This document shows positions 18,951 through 27,325 of a DNA stretch of 64,000 nt, piece after piece (the stretch's first letter is position 1; the number at the start of each line of letters is the position of its first letter). The translations under genes were made by a program, and so were the position numbers. This DNA is from Alphaproteobacteria bacterium 41-28 (GTDB lineage Bacteria; Pseudomonadota; Alphaproteobacteria; UBA9655). The notes under the pieces were generated by a model. That model ran no database searches. It worked only from the letters and a program-made list of their open reading frames with translations, and was not told the origin of the DNA. Location: NCBI GenBank assembly GCA_001897795.1, contig MKUL01000048.1, positions 60,500 through 124,499 on the forward strand, written 5' to 3'.

Positions 18951-19202
18951 ATTGTATGCTAATAGTAGAGAGTAAAATAGAAGGGAATACACGTGCATAA
19001 ACCAAGTGCATGCCCACAGTTTGGTATGGAGTACCCTTGGCAGTTGATACCAATAGCCCCACATGCCATGGGACACTCATGGGACAGTTGGAGACAAAAA
19101 ACAGTAACAAACCTGTATGAGCAGTAGCAAAGAATTTGCAACAACTCATTGATTTAATTTATATAATTTGTTAACGTTTGCTATCAGTTAAACATTTTAA
19201 GT

Positions 19203-19264
19203 GTTTGCTAAACCGTTATACGGCGAAAGTCGTATCGTGGGTTCGAATCCCATCCCCTCCGCCA
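19203..19264 (+). other. 3' part of tRNA-Ser(GCU); candidate attachment site
   Basis: TTTGCTAAACC carries the GCT anticodon, followed by a class II variable arm (ATACG/CGTAT), a T-arm GTGGG-TTCGAAT-CCCAT, the acceptor 3' strand CCCCTCC, discriminator G and an encoded CCA. The expected 5' half (GGAGGGG acceptor strand and D-arm) is missing upstream, where the sequence is unrelated and AT-rich, and the 5' anticodon-stem strand does not pair. A tRNA 3' end without its 5' half is the usual product of element integration into a tRNA gene. Confidence 0.7.
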
Positions 19265-19294
19265 TCCGCCGCCGCGCCGAAGGCGCTATGGCGT

Positions 19295-19470
19295 GACATC
19301 ATTCCGGAATTTAAAAACCCTTCGCGATCCCCTTTTAAGGAGAGCGTTAGGGTTTTTTAATATCCGGAACCTGCAGCAATCATAATGTTTCTCTTAGGTT
19401 CCGGGTACTAAGCCTCTCTATTACTCGCCCCAATGGGCTCGCGAAGAGAGTCTAAGTCCCGGAATGACGG
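19295..19470 (+). repeat. Dispersed 175-bp palindromic element, copy 1
   Basis: It begins with CATTCCGGAATTTAAAAACC, has a hairpin around TTCGCGATCCCC/GGAGAGCG and AGGGTTTTTTAATATCCGG, and ends near GTCCCGGAATGACGGGAT. The reverse complement of 30186-30358 has the same layout and near-identical blocks. The segment 19265-19514 contains no gene. Confidence 0.7.
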
Positions 19471-19514
19471 GATTTGTTTAAACTATTTACAGCCATGGCT
19501 ACGATTTAACGATG

Positions 19515-20564
19515 TTAGGGAAGAGTATACCAAGTTGCCCTTCCTTTCCCATGCCGAACCAATTGATCTGAGTTAATAAGGTCCTGAATGTGCTTTTTGA
19601 GGGTACTTCGTTTTGCTTTTGTTATTGTCTCCAGATCACGTATATGAAGCCTTCCATGCGCTTGAATCACCTCAAGAATATTTGCGGAAAGTTCAGATAA
19701 TTGTAAGCTTATCACTTTCTCACGAACTATTTTTTTCTCTAACAAGCGCTTTTGCTTTTGCATGGATCTCAGGAAGAATAAAATCCAAGGCATCCAATCA
19801 GAGCGATCTGTTTTTAACGTTTGTTGTGTTTTTCTCAAAGCTAGATAATAGCTTTCTTTATTTGCTTCAATAACGCTTTCAAACGAGCTGTAAGGGACAT
19901 AAATATACCCCAATTTTAGTAGCAAAAGTGTTGTCAAGATTCGAGAAAGACTTCCATTTCCATCTTGAAATGGGTGGATTGCTAAAAAAACAACGACAAA
20001 AATACCAGTTATTAATAAAGGATGGAGCAATTTGGTTTCCAAAGCTTCACGTGTCCAATAAACAAGTTCTTCCATTTTTTGAGGTGTTTCAAAGGGCGTG
20101 GATGTTTCAAAAACAATGCCAAGACTTTTACCCTCGTTATTAAAAGCTTCCACATGGTTAGGAAATTTTTTATATTCCCCCCTATAGCGTACATCCTTGT
20201 CGGAATATTGTAATAGCCACCCATGAAATTGCTTTATGGTATTTTCTGTGAAGGGTATGGACTCAAATCCTTCAAAGATTTCTTCAGAGACAAGAGCATA
20301 CCCAGCAACTTCTTGTTCATCTCGAGACTGAAAAGAATGTGTATTGAGGCGAGAGAGTAGGGCCTCAACTTCATTATCGGAAAGTTTAGCTCCTTCAATT
20401 CGTGTGGACGACCCTATACTTTCAATCGTTGCAACCTTATGAAGGGCGGACAATCGCTCAGGAGCGAGTTTCCCAAGTAATTGCCACGCCCCTTTAAATT
20501 CATCAATTTCACTAATGATTTGAAGAATTTCCGGGGTAATGAGAAATCCTGCTACATCAATCAC
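19515..20564 (-). CDS. Fic family protein, class II, with altered FIC motif
   Basis: The 349-residue protein starts at GTG 20564. The catalytic motif reads HPFQDGNGSLSR, where the family has HPFxDGNGRxxR: the Arg that contacts the ATP phosphates is replaced by Ser. An inhibitory helix motif SSTRIEG (S/TxxxEG) lies near the N-terminus, and a winged-helix-like domain (LRHIRDLETITKAKRSTL-like) ends the protein. Fic enzymes usually transfer AMP to target hydroxyls. With the inhibitory motif the protein would be class II. The Arg change may weaken AMPylation or change the reaction. It stands alone; its upstream region holds repeated TTGGCTATAAT-like boxes. Confidence 0.85.
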   Translation of the reverse strand: MIDVAGFLITPEILQIISEIDEFKGAWQLLGKLAPERLSALHKVATIESIGSSTRIEGAKLSDNEVEALLSRLNTHSFQSRDEQEVAGYALVSEEIFEGFESIPFTENTIKQFHGWLLQYSDKDVRYRGEYKKFPNHVEAFNNEGKSLGIVFETSTPFETPQKMEELVYWTREALETKLLHPLLITGIFVVVFLAIHPFQDGNGSLSRILTTLLLLKLGYIYVPYSSFESVIEANKESYYLALRKTQQTLKTDRSDWMPWILFFLRSMQKQKRLLEKKIVREKVISLQLSELSANILEVIQAHGRLHIRDLETITKAKRSTLKKHIQDLINSDQLVRHGKGRATWYTLP

Positions 20565-20584
20565 GTTTTACTATATCCGTATTT

Positions 20585-20690
20585 TATCCTGTAGTATCCG
20601 ATTATAGCCAATTATAGCCAAAAAGACAATAGCCGTATTTTTATCCGATTATGACCAATTCGAGCTAATATTAGCCAAATCCCTCGGATA
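20585..20690 (-). promoter_or_regulatory. Repeat-rich promoter region of the Fic gene
   Basis: Read on the minus strand, TTGGCTATAATTGGCTATAA and TTGGTCATAATCGGATA recur, AATCGGATA followed by ATACGG occurs twice, and GCTAATATTAGC (20664-20675) is a perfect 12-bp palindrome. Such arrays of short boxes upstream of one gene suggest several binding sites for one regulator. Confidence 0.4.
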
Positions 20691-20731
20691 TGGCAGGCTT
20701 TGTTTTCTTTTGATTAAAACGTTTGAATGAG

Positions 20732-20763
20732 CTCTTCGGTCCTTTAAATAAAGAACCGAAGAG
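20732..20763 (-). terminator. Hairpin 3' of the frameshifted secreted gene
   Basis: CTCTTCGGT and ACCGAAGAG pair perfectly around a 14-base loop. It lies 10 bp beyond the stop of the minus-strand gene ending at 20773. No U-run follows, so the terminator role is tentative. Confidence 0.35.
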
Positions 20764-20772
20764 AAGAAAGCT

Positions 20773-21224
20773 TTAAGACTTAGAAGCTTTCAAATGAAAA
20801 GAAAGTATGCCGTCGGTAACCAGGTGTGTAGGTCCAAACGTTTCAAACCACACTTGAGTCAAGTCTTTATTGTTAGAACCGTGTGTATAATATGTATCTG
20901 TGGTTTCCTCATGAAACGATGAGATTGAGTAACCTTCTAACATGGGAACCCCCTCCATGATATAAAGAAGCCGACACTTAGGGTTTATAAAAGCGTTTCT
21001 TACGGCAATCCCTTCCTGTTGTTCCCCCTTGAAGACTGTAAAGCTTATTTTGAGTAATCGTCAGTATTATTTTTAAACTCGACACTTGCATCTTTTATTT
21101 TGGATGCGCGTGCTTTGTATTCCTCTGGATCAGCAAATTCTTCAAGTCGCCCAGCATGTGAGCTTTGAAGGCAAGCACCAAGAATAGCGCCACTGAGAAG
21201 GATTGATTTAAAAATTAATTTCAT
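20773..21224 (-). pseudogene. Secreted protein of unknown function, frameshifted
   Basis: The gene starts at ATG 21224 with a signal peptide (MKLIFKSILLSGAILGACLQ, then SSHAG). The first frame ends at TAA 21047-21045 after NNTDDYSK. If one A is added to the A4 run at 21051-21048, reading continues without a break as SKISFTVFKGEQQEG and on to 20773. The joined product would have about 150 residues. The continuation has no ATG or good ribosome site of its own where it resumes, and its sequence reads as one domain, so a single-base loss is the simplest view. The GGAGGGGG before an internal ATG at 20943 is most likely coincidence. Confidence 0.6.
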
Positions 21225-21403
21225 AATAATATCTCCCATAGTAAAAATTAAATTACGCCATAAATTTTACGACAATTTTATCTTTTAAAACATATTTTCT
21301 AAGGCGTCAATTGTGACTTAGATCTAAGTTAACACATATTTCCCAAAACCGTCTTTGCGAACCCTGCGAAAGCATGGTGAAGCAATTCAGAAATAAATAA
21401 ATC

Positions 21404-21547
21404 CTACTCACAAATTGGATTTGGATATTGGCCAGGATACGTAATTTCTGAGCCTTCTATGGGTTTAGGGGGGAGTTTCCGCCCACAGGCTGATAAGGAA
21501 ATAGAAATGGGTATCAGCACACATATTGCAATTTTAAGAGTCTTCAT
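21404..21547 (-). CDS. Small LptM/YifL-like lipoprotein (47 aa)
   Basis: The minus strand encodes a 47-residue protein: an N-terminal signal ending LSLSAC with the lipobox Cys at residue 21, then GRKLPPKP. The lipobox followed by CGxKxPPxP is the hallmark of the LptM (YifL) family, whose members mature the LptD/LptE lipopolysaccharide transporter. The start ATG is at 21547 with only a weak ribosome site. It is divergent from the tlpA-like gene (64 bp apart). The match rests on the short motif and length, as always in this family. The rest of 21225-21403 shows no gene. Confidence 0.6.
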   Translation of the reverse strand: MKTLKIAICVLIPISISLSACGRKLPPKPIEGSEITYPGQYPNPICE

Positions 21548-21610
21548 CTTGAATTTCACTAAAATTTATTATAAGATAAAATTTGTTGTCACTTATGAGA
21601 GGAAATTATC

Positions 21611-22168
21611 ATGTCCTTTTGGAAAAAGAAAGATAATCTAATCATCACAGGATTTGTGGTGTTGTTTTTTGCAGGATTAGCCCTTTGGTACGACTTTTCT
21701 TCTGTCCGTGCAGCCTTCTTTCCCAACGCTGCTCCGACGAGCGCTTTTGAGGTTCCCTTTGTGGATCAAAACCAAAAGCAACTGACGATTTCCGATTTTA
21801 CAGGCAAGCCCCTTGTTGTAAACCTTTGGGCGACATGGTGCCCCGTATGTGTTAAAAAAATGGGTGGTTTGAATAGATTTGCTGAGAAATTCAAAGAAAA
21901 GGGAGGCGAAGTTCTTAACATTTCTCTAGACCGAGGAGGAATTTCAACAGTACGAGCATTTTATAATCGGAATGGGTATACCTTTCCTATTTACATAGAA
22001 GCAACAGGACACCTATTGGATGCTTTTGGGGGAAGAGGACTTCCTACATCTATCTTCATTGATGCTGAAGGCAAAGAAGTTGGTCGAATTGAAGGTGGCC
22101 TTGATTGGGAAGGCGATGAAATAACGAGTAGAGTTGATGATTATTTTGGCATAGATATGTCTCAATAG
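21611..22168 (+). CDS. TlpA-family thiol-disulfide oxidoreductase
   Basis: The 185-residue protein has one N-terminal membrane anchor (about residues 10-27), then a periplasmic thioredoxin fold with WCPVC at residues 76-80 and the cis-proline segment RGLPTSIF at about 140-147. It belongs to the TlpA/ResA/HelX group, which reduces periplasmic disulfides, often for cytochrome c maturation. The ATG at 21611 follows GAGAGGAAA. The mutase gene starts 12 bp downstream, so the two are likely cotranscribed, although no functional link is evident. Confidence 0.85.
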   Translation: MSFWKKKDNLIITGFVVLFFAGLALWYDFSSVRAAFFPNAAPTSAFEVPFVDQNQKQLTISDFTGKPLVVNLWATWCPVCVKKMGGLNRFAEKFKEKGGEVLNISLDRGGISTVRAFYNRNGYTFPIYIEATGHLLDAFGGRGLPTSIFIDAEGKEVGRIEGGLDWEGDEITSRVDDYFGIDMSQ

Positions 22169-22180
22169 AGAGTCATCTCT

Positions 22181-24310
22181 GTGCTACAAAATGAATGGGA
22201 AAAACTCGTTCAATCGGAATTAAAGGGGGCTGATTTAAAAAGTCTAACATGGCAAACGCCGGAAGGCATTGAAATTAAGCCCCTTTATACCCTTCAAGAT
22301 TTAGAAGGAATTGAAGAAATTTCATCCTTCCCCGGGCTTTTCCCCTATCTGCGTGGTCCTCGAGCGACCATGTATTCCAACAGGCCTTGGACCCTCCGTC
22401 AGTACGCTGGCTTTTCCACACCTGAAGAAAGCAATAAATTTTATCGAGAAAATTTAAAGGCAGGCCAACGGGGACTTTCCGTTGCCTTTGATCTTCCCAC
22501 CCACCGTGGGTATGACTCAGACCATCCCCGCGTTGCTGGGGATGTTGGGAAAGCAGGAGTTGCCGTCGATACAGTCGAGGATATGAAACTTCTCTTTGAG
22601 GGGATTCCCCTCAATCAAATCAGCGTTTCTATGACCATGAATGGAGCAGTCATTCCCATTATGGCTGCGTTTATTGTTGCGGCAGAAGAGCAGGGAGTTA
22701 AGCAAGATCAACTCTCAGGGACCATTCAAAATGATATCCTCAAAGAGTTTATGGTGCGAAATACTTACATTTATCCGCCCGAGCCCAGTATGCGTCTTGT
22801 AGCTGATGTTATCCAATATACAGCCCAATATATGCCGAAATTTAATTCGATCTCAGTTTCTGGCTATCATATGCACGAAGCAGGGGCGACGGCCGTCGAG
22901 GAATTAGGATTTACTTTAGCTGATGGCTTGGAATACGTGCGAACAGCTTTAAGTCGTGGCCTTTCCATTGATGACTTTGCTCCGCGCCTTTCTTTCTTTT
23001 TCGGGATTGGCATGAATTTTTTTATGGAAATTGCCAAACTTCGAGCCGCGCGCGTTTTATGGGCTGAGCTTATGAAACCCTTCAACCCAAAGAATCTTCA
23101 AAGTTTGAAACTAAGGACCCATTGCCAGACATCTGGTGTAAGTCTTGCGGCTCATGATCCCTTGAATAATATTGTAAGGACAACCCTAGAAGCTCTTGCG
23201 GCGGTTTTAGGAGGAACCCAATCTCTTCATACGGACTCATACGATGAAGCACTAGGGCTTCCTACCCAAAAGGCCGCACGCGTGGCTCGGAATACTCAAT
23301 TGATACTCGCTGAAGAAACTGGCATCACTCACGTGATTGACCCTCTAGGCGGCAGTTATTATGTAGAAGCTTTGACCCATAGCTTAAAACGTCATGCAAA
23401 GTCTTTGATTGATGAGGTGGAAGCCCTAGGTGGGATGACAAAGGCCATTCTAAGCGGGATGCCCAAACTCCGGATTGAAGAATCGGCTGCTAAGCGCCAA
23501 GCTCGCCTTGATTTGGGACAAGAAACAGTTGTGGGGGTGAATAAATACACGACCGAAGAGGAGCCCTATGAAATTCTTGATATTGATGAACCCTGGGTCC
23601 GAAATCGACAAATTAAGCAACTAGAGTCCATTAAGAAATCCAGAGATTCCAAGAAGGTGAGGGGGCTTTTGGAAGCCCTTACCCAAGCAGCCTCCGAAAA
23701 AGATACTAACGTCATGCCTTTAGCCATAGAGGCCATGCGCGCACGCGCAACGGTGGGGGAAGTATCGGAAGCCCTTGAAAAGGTTTTTACGCGCTATGAG
23801 GCTCCTATACGCGCCATTCATGGCGTTTATGGGGACCTTTATGGGCACGAAAAAGGGAGGGAGGTTGACGCTCTTCGGAAAAGGGTGGAAGCCTTTGCAT
23901 TAAAAGAAGGGCGAAAACCGCGGCTTATGATTGCTAAAGTGGGCCAAGATGGTCACGACCGTGGCGCAAAAGTCATTGCCACGGCTTTTGAGGACTTAGG
24001 GTTTGAGGTGGATATCGGCCCGCTATTTCAAACGCCGGAAGAGGCAGCCTTTCAGGCAATTGCGCACCATGTTCATGTTTTAGGACTTTCAAGTCAAGCA
24101 GCTGGCCACCGTGTTTTGGTTCCCCAAGTGATGGCCGCTTTAAAGAAAGCTGGAGCTAAGGATATACTTGTGATTTGTGGAGGTGTTATCCCTCCCCAAG
24201 ATCATAAGACACTTTATGATCAAGGCGTCGCAGCCATTTTTGGACCGGGGACGCCGCTCCTTGTGGCAGCAAAGTATGTGTTAGAGTTACTCGAGAAAAG
24301 ACAAACTTAG
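22181..24310 (+). CDS. scpA: Methylmalonyl-CoA mutase, large subunit type
   Basis: The 709-residue protein has the (beta/alpha)8 mutase domain at the N-terminus ([40 protein letters not shown]) and a C-terminal cobalamin-binding domain with the GQDGHDRG motif carrying the Co-ligating His. It converts methylmalonyl-CoA and succinyl-CoA with adenosylcobalamin. A small subunit is not seen nearby, which fits the ScpA-like homodimeric form. The start is GTG 22181, 12 bp after the tlpA-like stop. In an intracellular bacterium this enzyme could feed propionate-derived carbon to the TCA cycle or supply propionyl-CoA; the direction cannot be read from sequence. Confidence 0.9.
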   Translation: MLQNEWEKLVQSELKGADLKSLTWQTPEGIEIKPLYTLQDLEGIEEISSFPGLFPYLRGPRATMYSNRPWTLRQYAGFSTPEESNKFYRENLKAGQRGLSVAFDLPTHRGYDSDHPRVAGDVGKAGVAVDTVEDMKLLFEGIPLNQISVSMTMNGAVIPIMAAFIVAAEEQGVKQDQLSGTIQNDILKEFMVRNTYIYPPEPSMRLVADVIQYTAQYMPKFNSISVSGYHMHEAGATAVEELGFTLADGLEYVRTALSRGLSIDDFAPRLSFFFGIGMNFFMEIAKLRAARVLWAELMKPFNPKNLQSLKLRTHCQTSGVSLAAHDPLNNIVRTTLEALAAVLGGTQSLHTDSYDEALGLPTQKAARVARNTQLILAEETGITHVIDPLGGSYYVEALTHSLKRHAKSLIDEVEALGGMTKAILSGMPKLRIEESAAKRQARLDLGQETVVGVNKYTTEEEPYEILDIDEPWVRNRQIKQLESIKKSRDSKKVRGLLEALTQAASEKDTNVMPLAIEAMRARATVGEVSEALEKVFTRYEAPIRAIHGVYGDLYGHEKGREVDALRKRVEAFALKEGRKPRLMIAKVGQDGHDRGAKVIATAFEDLGFEVDIGPLFQTPEEAAFQAIAHHVHVLGLSSQAAGHRVLVPQVMAALKKAGAKDILVICGGVIPPQDHKTLYDQGVAAIFGPGTPLLVAAKYVLELLEKRQT

Positions 24311-24391
24311 CAGATCTAATGAGGTGATGTTTAAATGGGACAACTTCCGTCGCCCCATAAAAACATTATTAATCTAGATCTTAGATCGGTC

Positions 24392-25240
24392 TTAGTTTTC
24401 TTCATCAGATGCGTCAAAAGCACCGTAGTCGAAATCATCCTCCCCATTACCGACTACTTCGTTCCCACTTCTTAGTGCATTTATTTTAGAAGCTACTAAT
24501 TTTCCAAATTCATCGGCTTTGCTCATTACTGGAAGTCTATTTCCAGATGAACTATTGGAACCATACGAGCTAATTAAACTATCTGAATCTGACAGAGGAC
24601 GTTTCATTACTGGTCTAGATTCGTCAGAGGAACTAGGTGTAAATTGTCCATCCCTATCTTCATCACCGAACGCTTTGTTTAGTTCGCCCAACTCTAATGA
24701 ATTCTCATGCGTCTTTGTTTTCTTTTTTACTCCAGAGACAGCTTTGAAAATTTCATTACCTTGATATTTCGCAAAAACCTCTTTCAATCCTTCACTTTTT
24801 GCGGCGAAATCTCGAGCATTGATAGCATACAATGTGCACATTTGATTATCCAATTGATTATGATGTTTTTCAAAATTGGCACAAGCAAGATCGAATAATT
24901 TCTTCACATCTTCAGTACGTCCTTCCAGAAATGCCGATTTAGCAAGTTCATGTGTTGCCAGAGGGTAACCATCTTCATGAGCTTTTTCAAAAAATTTTAT
25001 AGCTTTGTCTTGGTTTTTGTGTGCTAATTTATTTAGAGCAGTTGCGTATAATGCGGAATTTCGTCTAAACCAATCTTCAGAATGTAATTGCAGGGACCGT
25101 ATTGCTTGAGTTCCTTTTCCCTTATAAGAGCTCCCTACATTTTCTGATGTATCCTCTGATTCCATCGCATGACAAATGCTATTTAATGTTAAAGTTGAAA
25201 CAAGTGCTAAAGAAAAAATTGAAAATTTAGATAAAAACAT
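24392..25240 (-). CDS. Secreted acidic protein with TPR/Sel1-like helices
   Basis: I chose ATG 25240 (MFLSKF) because AAGGAG lies 5 bases upstream; the earlier GTG overlaps that site. A signal peptide spans about residues 1-26 (ending CHA). Residues about 50-160 show helical repeats resembling Sel1/TPR units (ALNKLAHKNQDKAIKFFEKA, DGYPLATHELAKSAFLEG). The C-terminal third is serine- and acid-rich with DEDRDGQ and DDFDYGAFDASDEEN. No enzyme motif is seen. It converges on the mutase gene. An exported host-interaction protein is likely, but the function is unknown. Confidence 0.65.
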   Translation of the reverse strand: MFLSKFSIFSLALVSTLTLNSICHAMESEDTSENVGSSYKGKGTQAIRSLQLHSEDWFRRNSALYATALNKLAHKNQDKAIKFFEKAHEDGYPLATHELAKSAFLEGRTEDVKKLFDLACANFEKHHNQLDNQMCTLYAINARDFAAKSEGLKEVFAKYQGNEIFKAVSGVKKKTKTHENSLELGELNKAFGDEDRDGQFTPSSSDESRPVMKRPLSDSDSLISSYGSNSSSGNRLPVMSKADEFGKLVASKINALRSGNEVVGNGEDDFDYGAFDASDEEN

Positions 25241-25544
25241 AACCACTCCTTAAATTTACAAAAAAAATAAAAACATTCCATTTGGTGTTCCATTAACTAA
25301 GATAGCGATTTTTCTCAGAATTTCAAGATATAAAATAAATTTTTTATTTCGAATATTAACATAAACTAGTTGTTTGTTAAATATTTATCAGTGTTACGCG
25401 CACCATTTCTGTAAAGAAATATTCATTTCCTATATGGCAGTTATTACGCATATAATCCTCTTTACTAATTTTTAATCAAGTTTATGTTAAATTTATTGAC
25501 CTTAGTTATTGAAATAAAGAACATAAATGAAGGAGGCAACTAAG
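25241..25544. other. AT-rich gap without a gene
   Basis: This divergent gap holds the ribosome sites of both neighbours and AT-rich sequence with several possible -10-like words. I see no convincing promoter pair, repeat or small gene. Confidence 0.4.
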
Positions 25545-26027
25545 ATGATAAGCAAACGTTCAGAAATTATATTAACGTTGGGGTTAATATTATTAGCTGG
25601 AAAAATGTTAAAAGCAATAACCGTAGAGTGCCCTGTATTTTCACTAAAAGATTTTCCAAAAGTTCCAAATAAAAAAGGATCAGGAAATTATTGGAATGAC
25701 GATGAGGGTGATATATCAGTTAGTTATGCTGGGATAATACAAGGAGTTCAGTGGACTGGATGGGTCAATCAAGCTGGAAAAAAAGCAATTACGATGACCT
25801 CAATAGCTCCTGTAAATGCTGTTGTTGATAATGGCGGCCGGCCCGTATGCCGCTATGCTATTAATTTTGATAATCAAGAACCGGCTCTTCTTATGAATGT
25901 GAGCCAAAATCTTAGCAATCCAGAAAATAAAGAGATATTTAATACCTGCGGAATTTTAGGAAAAACAACATTCGATTGTAGCAAAGGTCCTGTCGATAAT
26001 AGTGAAGAAGGAGGTCCCTATTATTGA
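25545..26027 (+). CDS. Secreted protein, member A of a paralogous pair
   Basis: The start is ATG 25545 because GGAGG lies 8 bases upstream; ATG 25527 overlaps that site. A signal peptide spans about residues 1-24. The mature part of about 135 residues shares an order of motifs with the next gene: C-x-VF-x-DFP, GNYW, SVSYxxIIxGVxW, GRPVCRY, FDN and TFDC. Four cysteines probably form disulfides. I know no named family. The two genes are tandem duplicates that have diverged strongly. Confidence 0.65.
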   Translation: MISKRSEIILTLGLILLAGKMLKAITVECPVFSLKDFPKVPNKKGSGNYWNDDEGDISVSYAGIIQGVQWTGWVNQAGKKAITMTSIAPVNAVVDNGGRPVCRYAINFDNQEPALLMNVSQNLSNPENKEIFNTCGILGKTTFDCSKGPVDNSEEGGPYY

Positions 26028-26135
26028 GTGGTGATTTGTCTGCGGGTTTTGTTAGGTTTAATGGATTTTTAATCATGTGAGCGTAAAATGCGGTGAGTTT
26101 CAACACGAAATATAGATTAAGAGAGGAATATTAAA

Positions 26136-26585
26136 ATGAAAAATAGAATTTTAATTTTAGCAATTGCTTTAGGTGGAGTCTTCTTAAGTGGGAGTGCACT
26201 AAATGCAAATAAAATAAAATTAACTTGTAAAGTATTTACTCAAGTGGATTTTCCTCGGAATGAAGATTGTCCAACTTCTGGAAATTGTTGGAGTAAATTT
26301 CCTGAAAATCGTCTGTTAGTCATTTATTTCAATCAAGTCATGAGTGGGGTAAGTTGGAAAGGAGGCGACAGATCACCAAGAAGTGATGTAAATCAGCTGA
26401 CACAAATAGCGCATCCCGTGGCGTCGCTTGAGCGTGGGAGACCAGCATGTAAATATTCTTTTTTATTTGATAATGATAAAAACAAGACTGAGGTAGTGCG
26501 TGCATTTCTAATTAGTAATGAATATAATAATTGTACTGTTATTTCACAAGATACATTTGAATGTGATAAAAGGTCTGAACAATAA
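26136..26585 (+). CDS. Secreted protein, member B of a paralogous pair
   Basis: The ATG at 26136 follows GAGAGGA. The 149-residue product has a signal peptide (about 1-24, ending ALNA) and a mature domain with DFP, GNCW, VMSGVSWKG, GRPACKY, FDN and TFECD in the same order as the gene at 25545, so they are paralogs. Six cysteines are present after the signal. The gap of 108 bp between them has no obvious terminator. The function is unknown; both look like small folded exported proteins. Confidence 0.65.
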   Translation: MKNRILILAIALGGVFLSGSALNANKIKLTCKVFTQVDFPRNEDCPTSGNCWSKFPENRLLVIYFNQVMSGVSWKGGDRSPRSDVNQLTQIAHPVASLERGRPACKYSFLFDNDKNKTEVVRAFLISNEYNNCTVISQDTFECDKRSEQ

Positions 26586-26699
26586 CTCTGAAACACCACC
26601 GATTAAATGAGGGAGTGATCTTTTTAAAAAATCTTCTTAACTGTTTTTTATCTCTTATTATTTAATCTTATTCTAATTAAATAACAGAAAGAGAGGACG

Positions 26700-27068
26700 A
26701 TGTTATTCATAATAAGATTAAAAAAAACACGCCACTACTCTGTTATGTGTTTCGTCACTCTATCGATAATTTTTAACGTTTCACCTTATTTTTGTTTTGC
26801 ATATCCTGAAGCTATCATTAATCAATTGGGAAGTTGTTTTGGGAATTGTCCTGGTGGGTCAGCAGGTGAAGATTGTCGAAGTAAATGCTGGGGGGGATAT
26901 CAAATGGATCTGCATCCTGAAATTCAAGAAGAGTTGAATAGAAAAGAACGTGAGGAAGAACTGAGACGTAAAAAGCATGAGGAAGAAGAAAAACAAAAGC
27001 AAGAAAAACCTCAGGAAGATATCAACCCTGAACATCGTCTGAAAAAGATTAATTTTAATAATCCTTAA
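26700..27068 (+). CDS. Small secreted protein, Cys-rich head and charged coiled tail
   Basis: The ATG at 26700 follows AGAGAGGA. The N-terminus has a basic stretch and a long hydrophobic segment (residues about 14-34) likely to be a signal peptide. Next comes a four-Cys region with LGSCFGNCPGG and DCRSKCWGGY. The tail from about 75 on is almost entirely charged (EELNRKEREEELRRKKHEEE). I recognise no family. The next 257 bp before rnr contain only AT-rich sequence and a weak CTCCG/CGGAG hairpin near 27275-27305. Confidence 0.6.
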   Translation: MLFIIRLKKTRHYSVMCFVTLSIIFNVSPYFCFAYPEAIINQLGSCFGNCPGGSAGEDCRSKCWGGYQMDLHPEIQEELNRKEREEELRRKKHEEEEKQKQEKPQEDINPEHRLKKINFNNP

Positions 27069-27325
27069 ATCGGATTGTTTTATCGTGAAAAAATGTCTGA
27101 GTGGGGACTCCTTCACAGAGTGCTACTTTCTACACTTAGTATACAATCAAAAGAGTAGACAACTTGTAGAAGTTTTTAAACGCATTTAAGAAACTCTACT
27201 TTTTAAGTTTATAATAAGCTAATCTTTCTCTAAAAAAAGAAATACCTAGTCTTTTCAAGAGCACTTCATACTTTCTCCGGACACGAGTGTGCGAAAGCGG
27301 AGAGGCTCCTTTAATGGAAAATTAG

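Noticed and set aside
19178..19360. Plus-strand frame running through the tRNA fragment.
   Set aside because: It translates tRNA and repeat sequence (VVSWVRIPSPPP is a typical translated tRNA T-arm).
20773..20943. A separate 56-residue gene beginning at ATG 20943 with a strong GGAGGGGG site.
   Set aside because: The frame continues upstream with coherent protein sequence that joins the signal-peptide ORF after a one-base shift, so the site lies within coding sequence.
24325..24391. Small ORFs after scpA that might be a downstream meaB-like start.
   Set aside because: Translations show no family similarity and run into the oppositely oriented gene.
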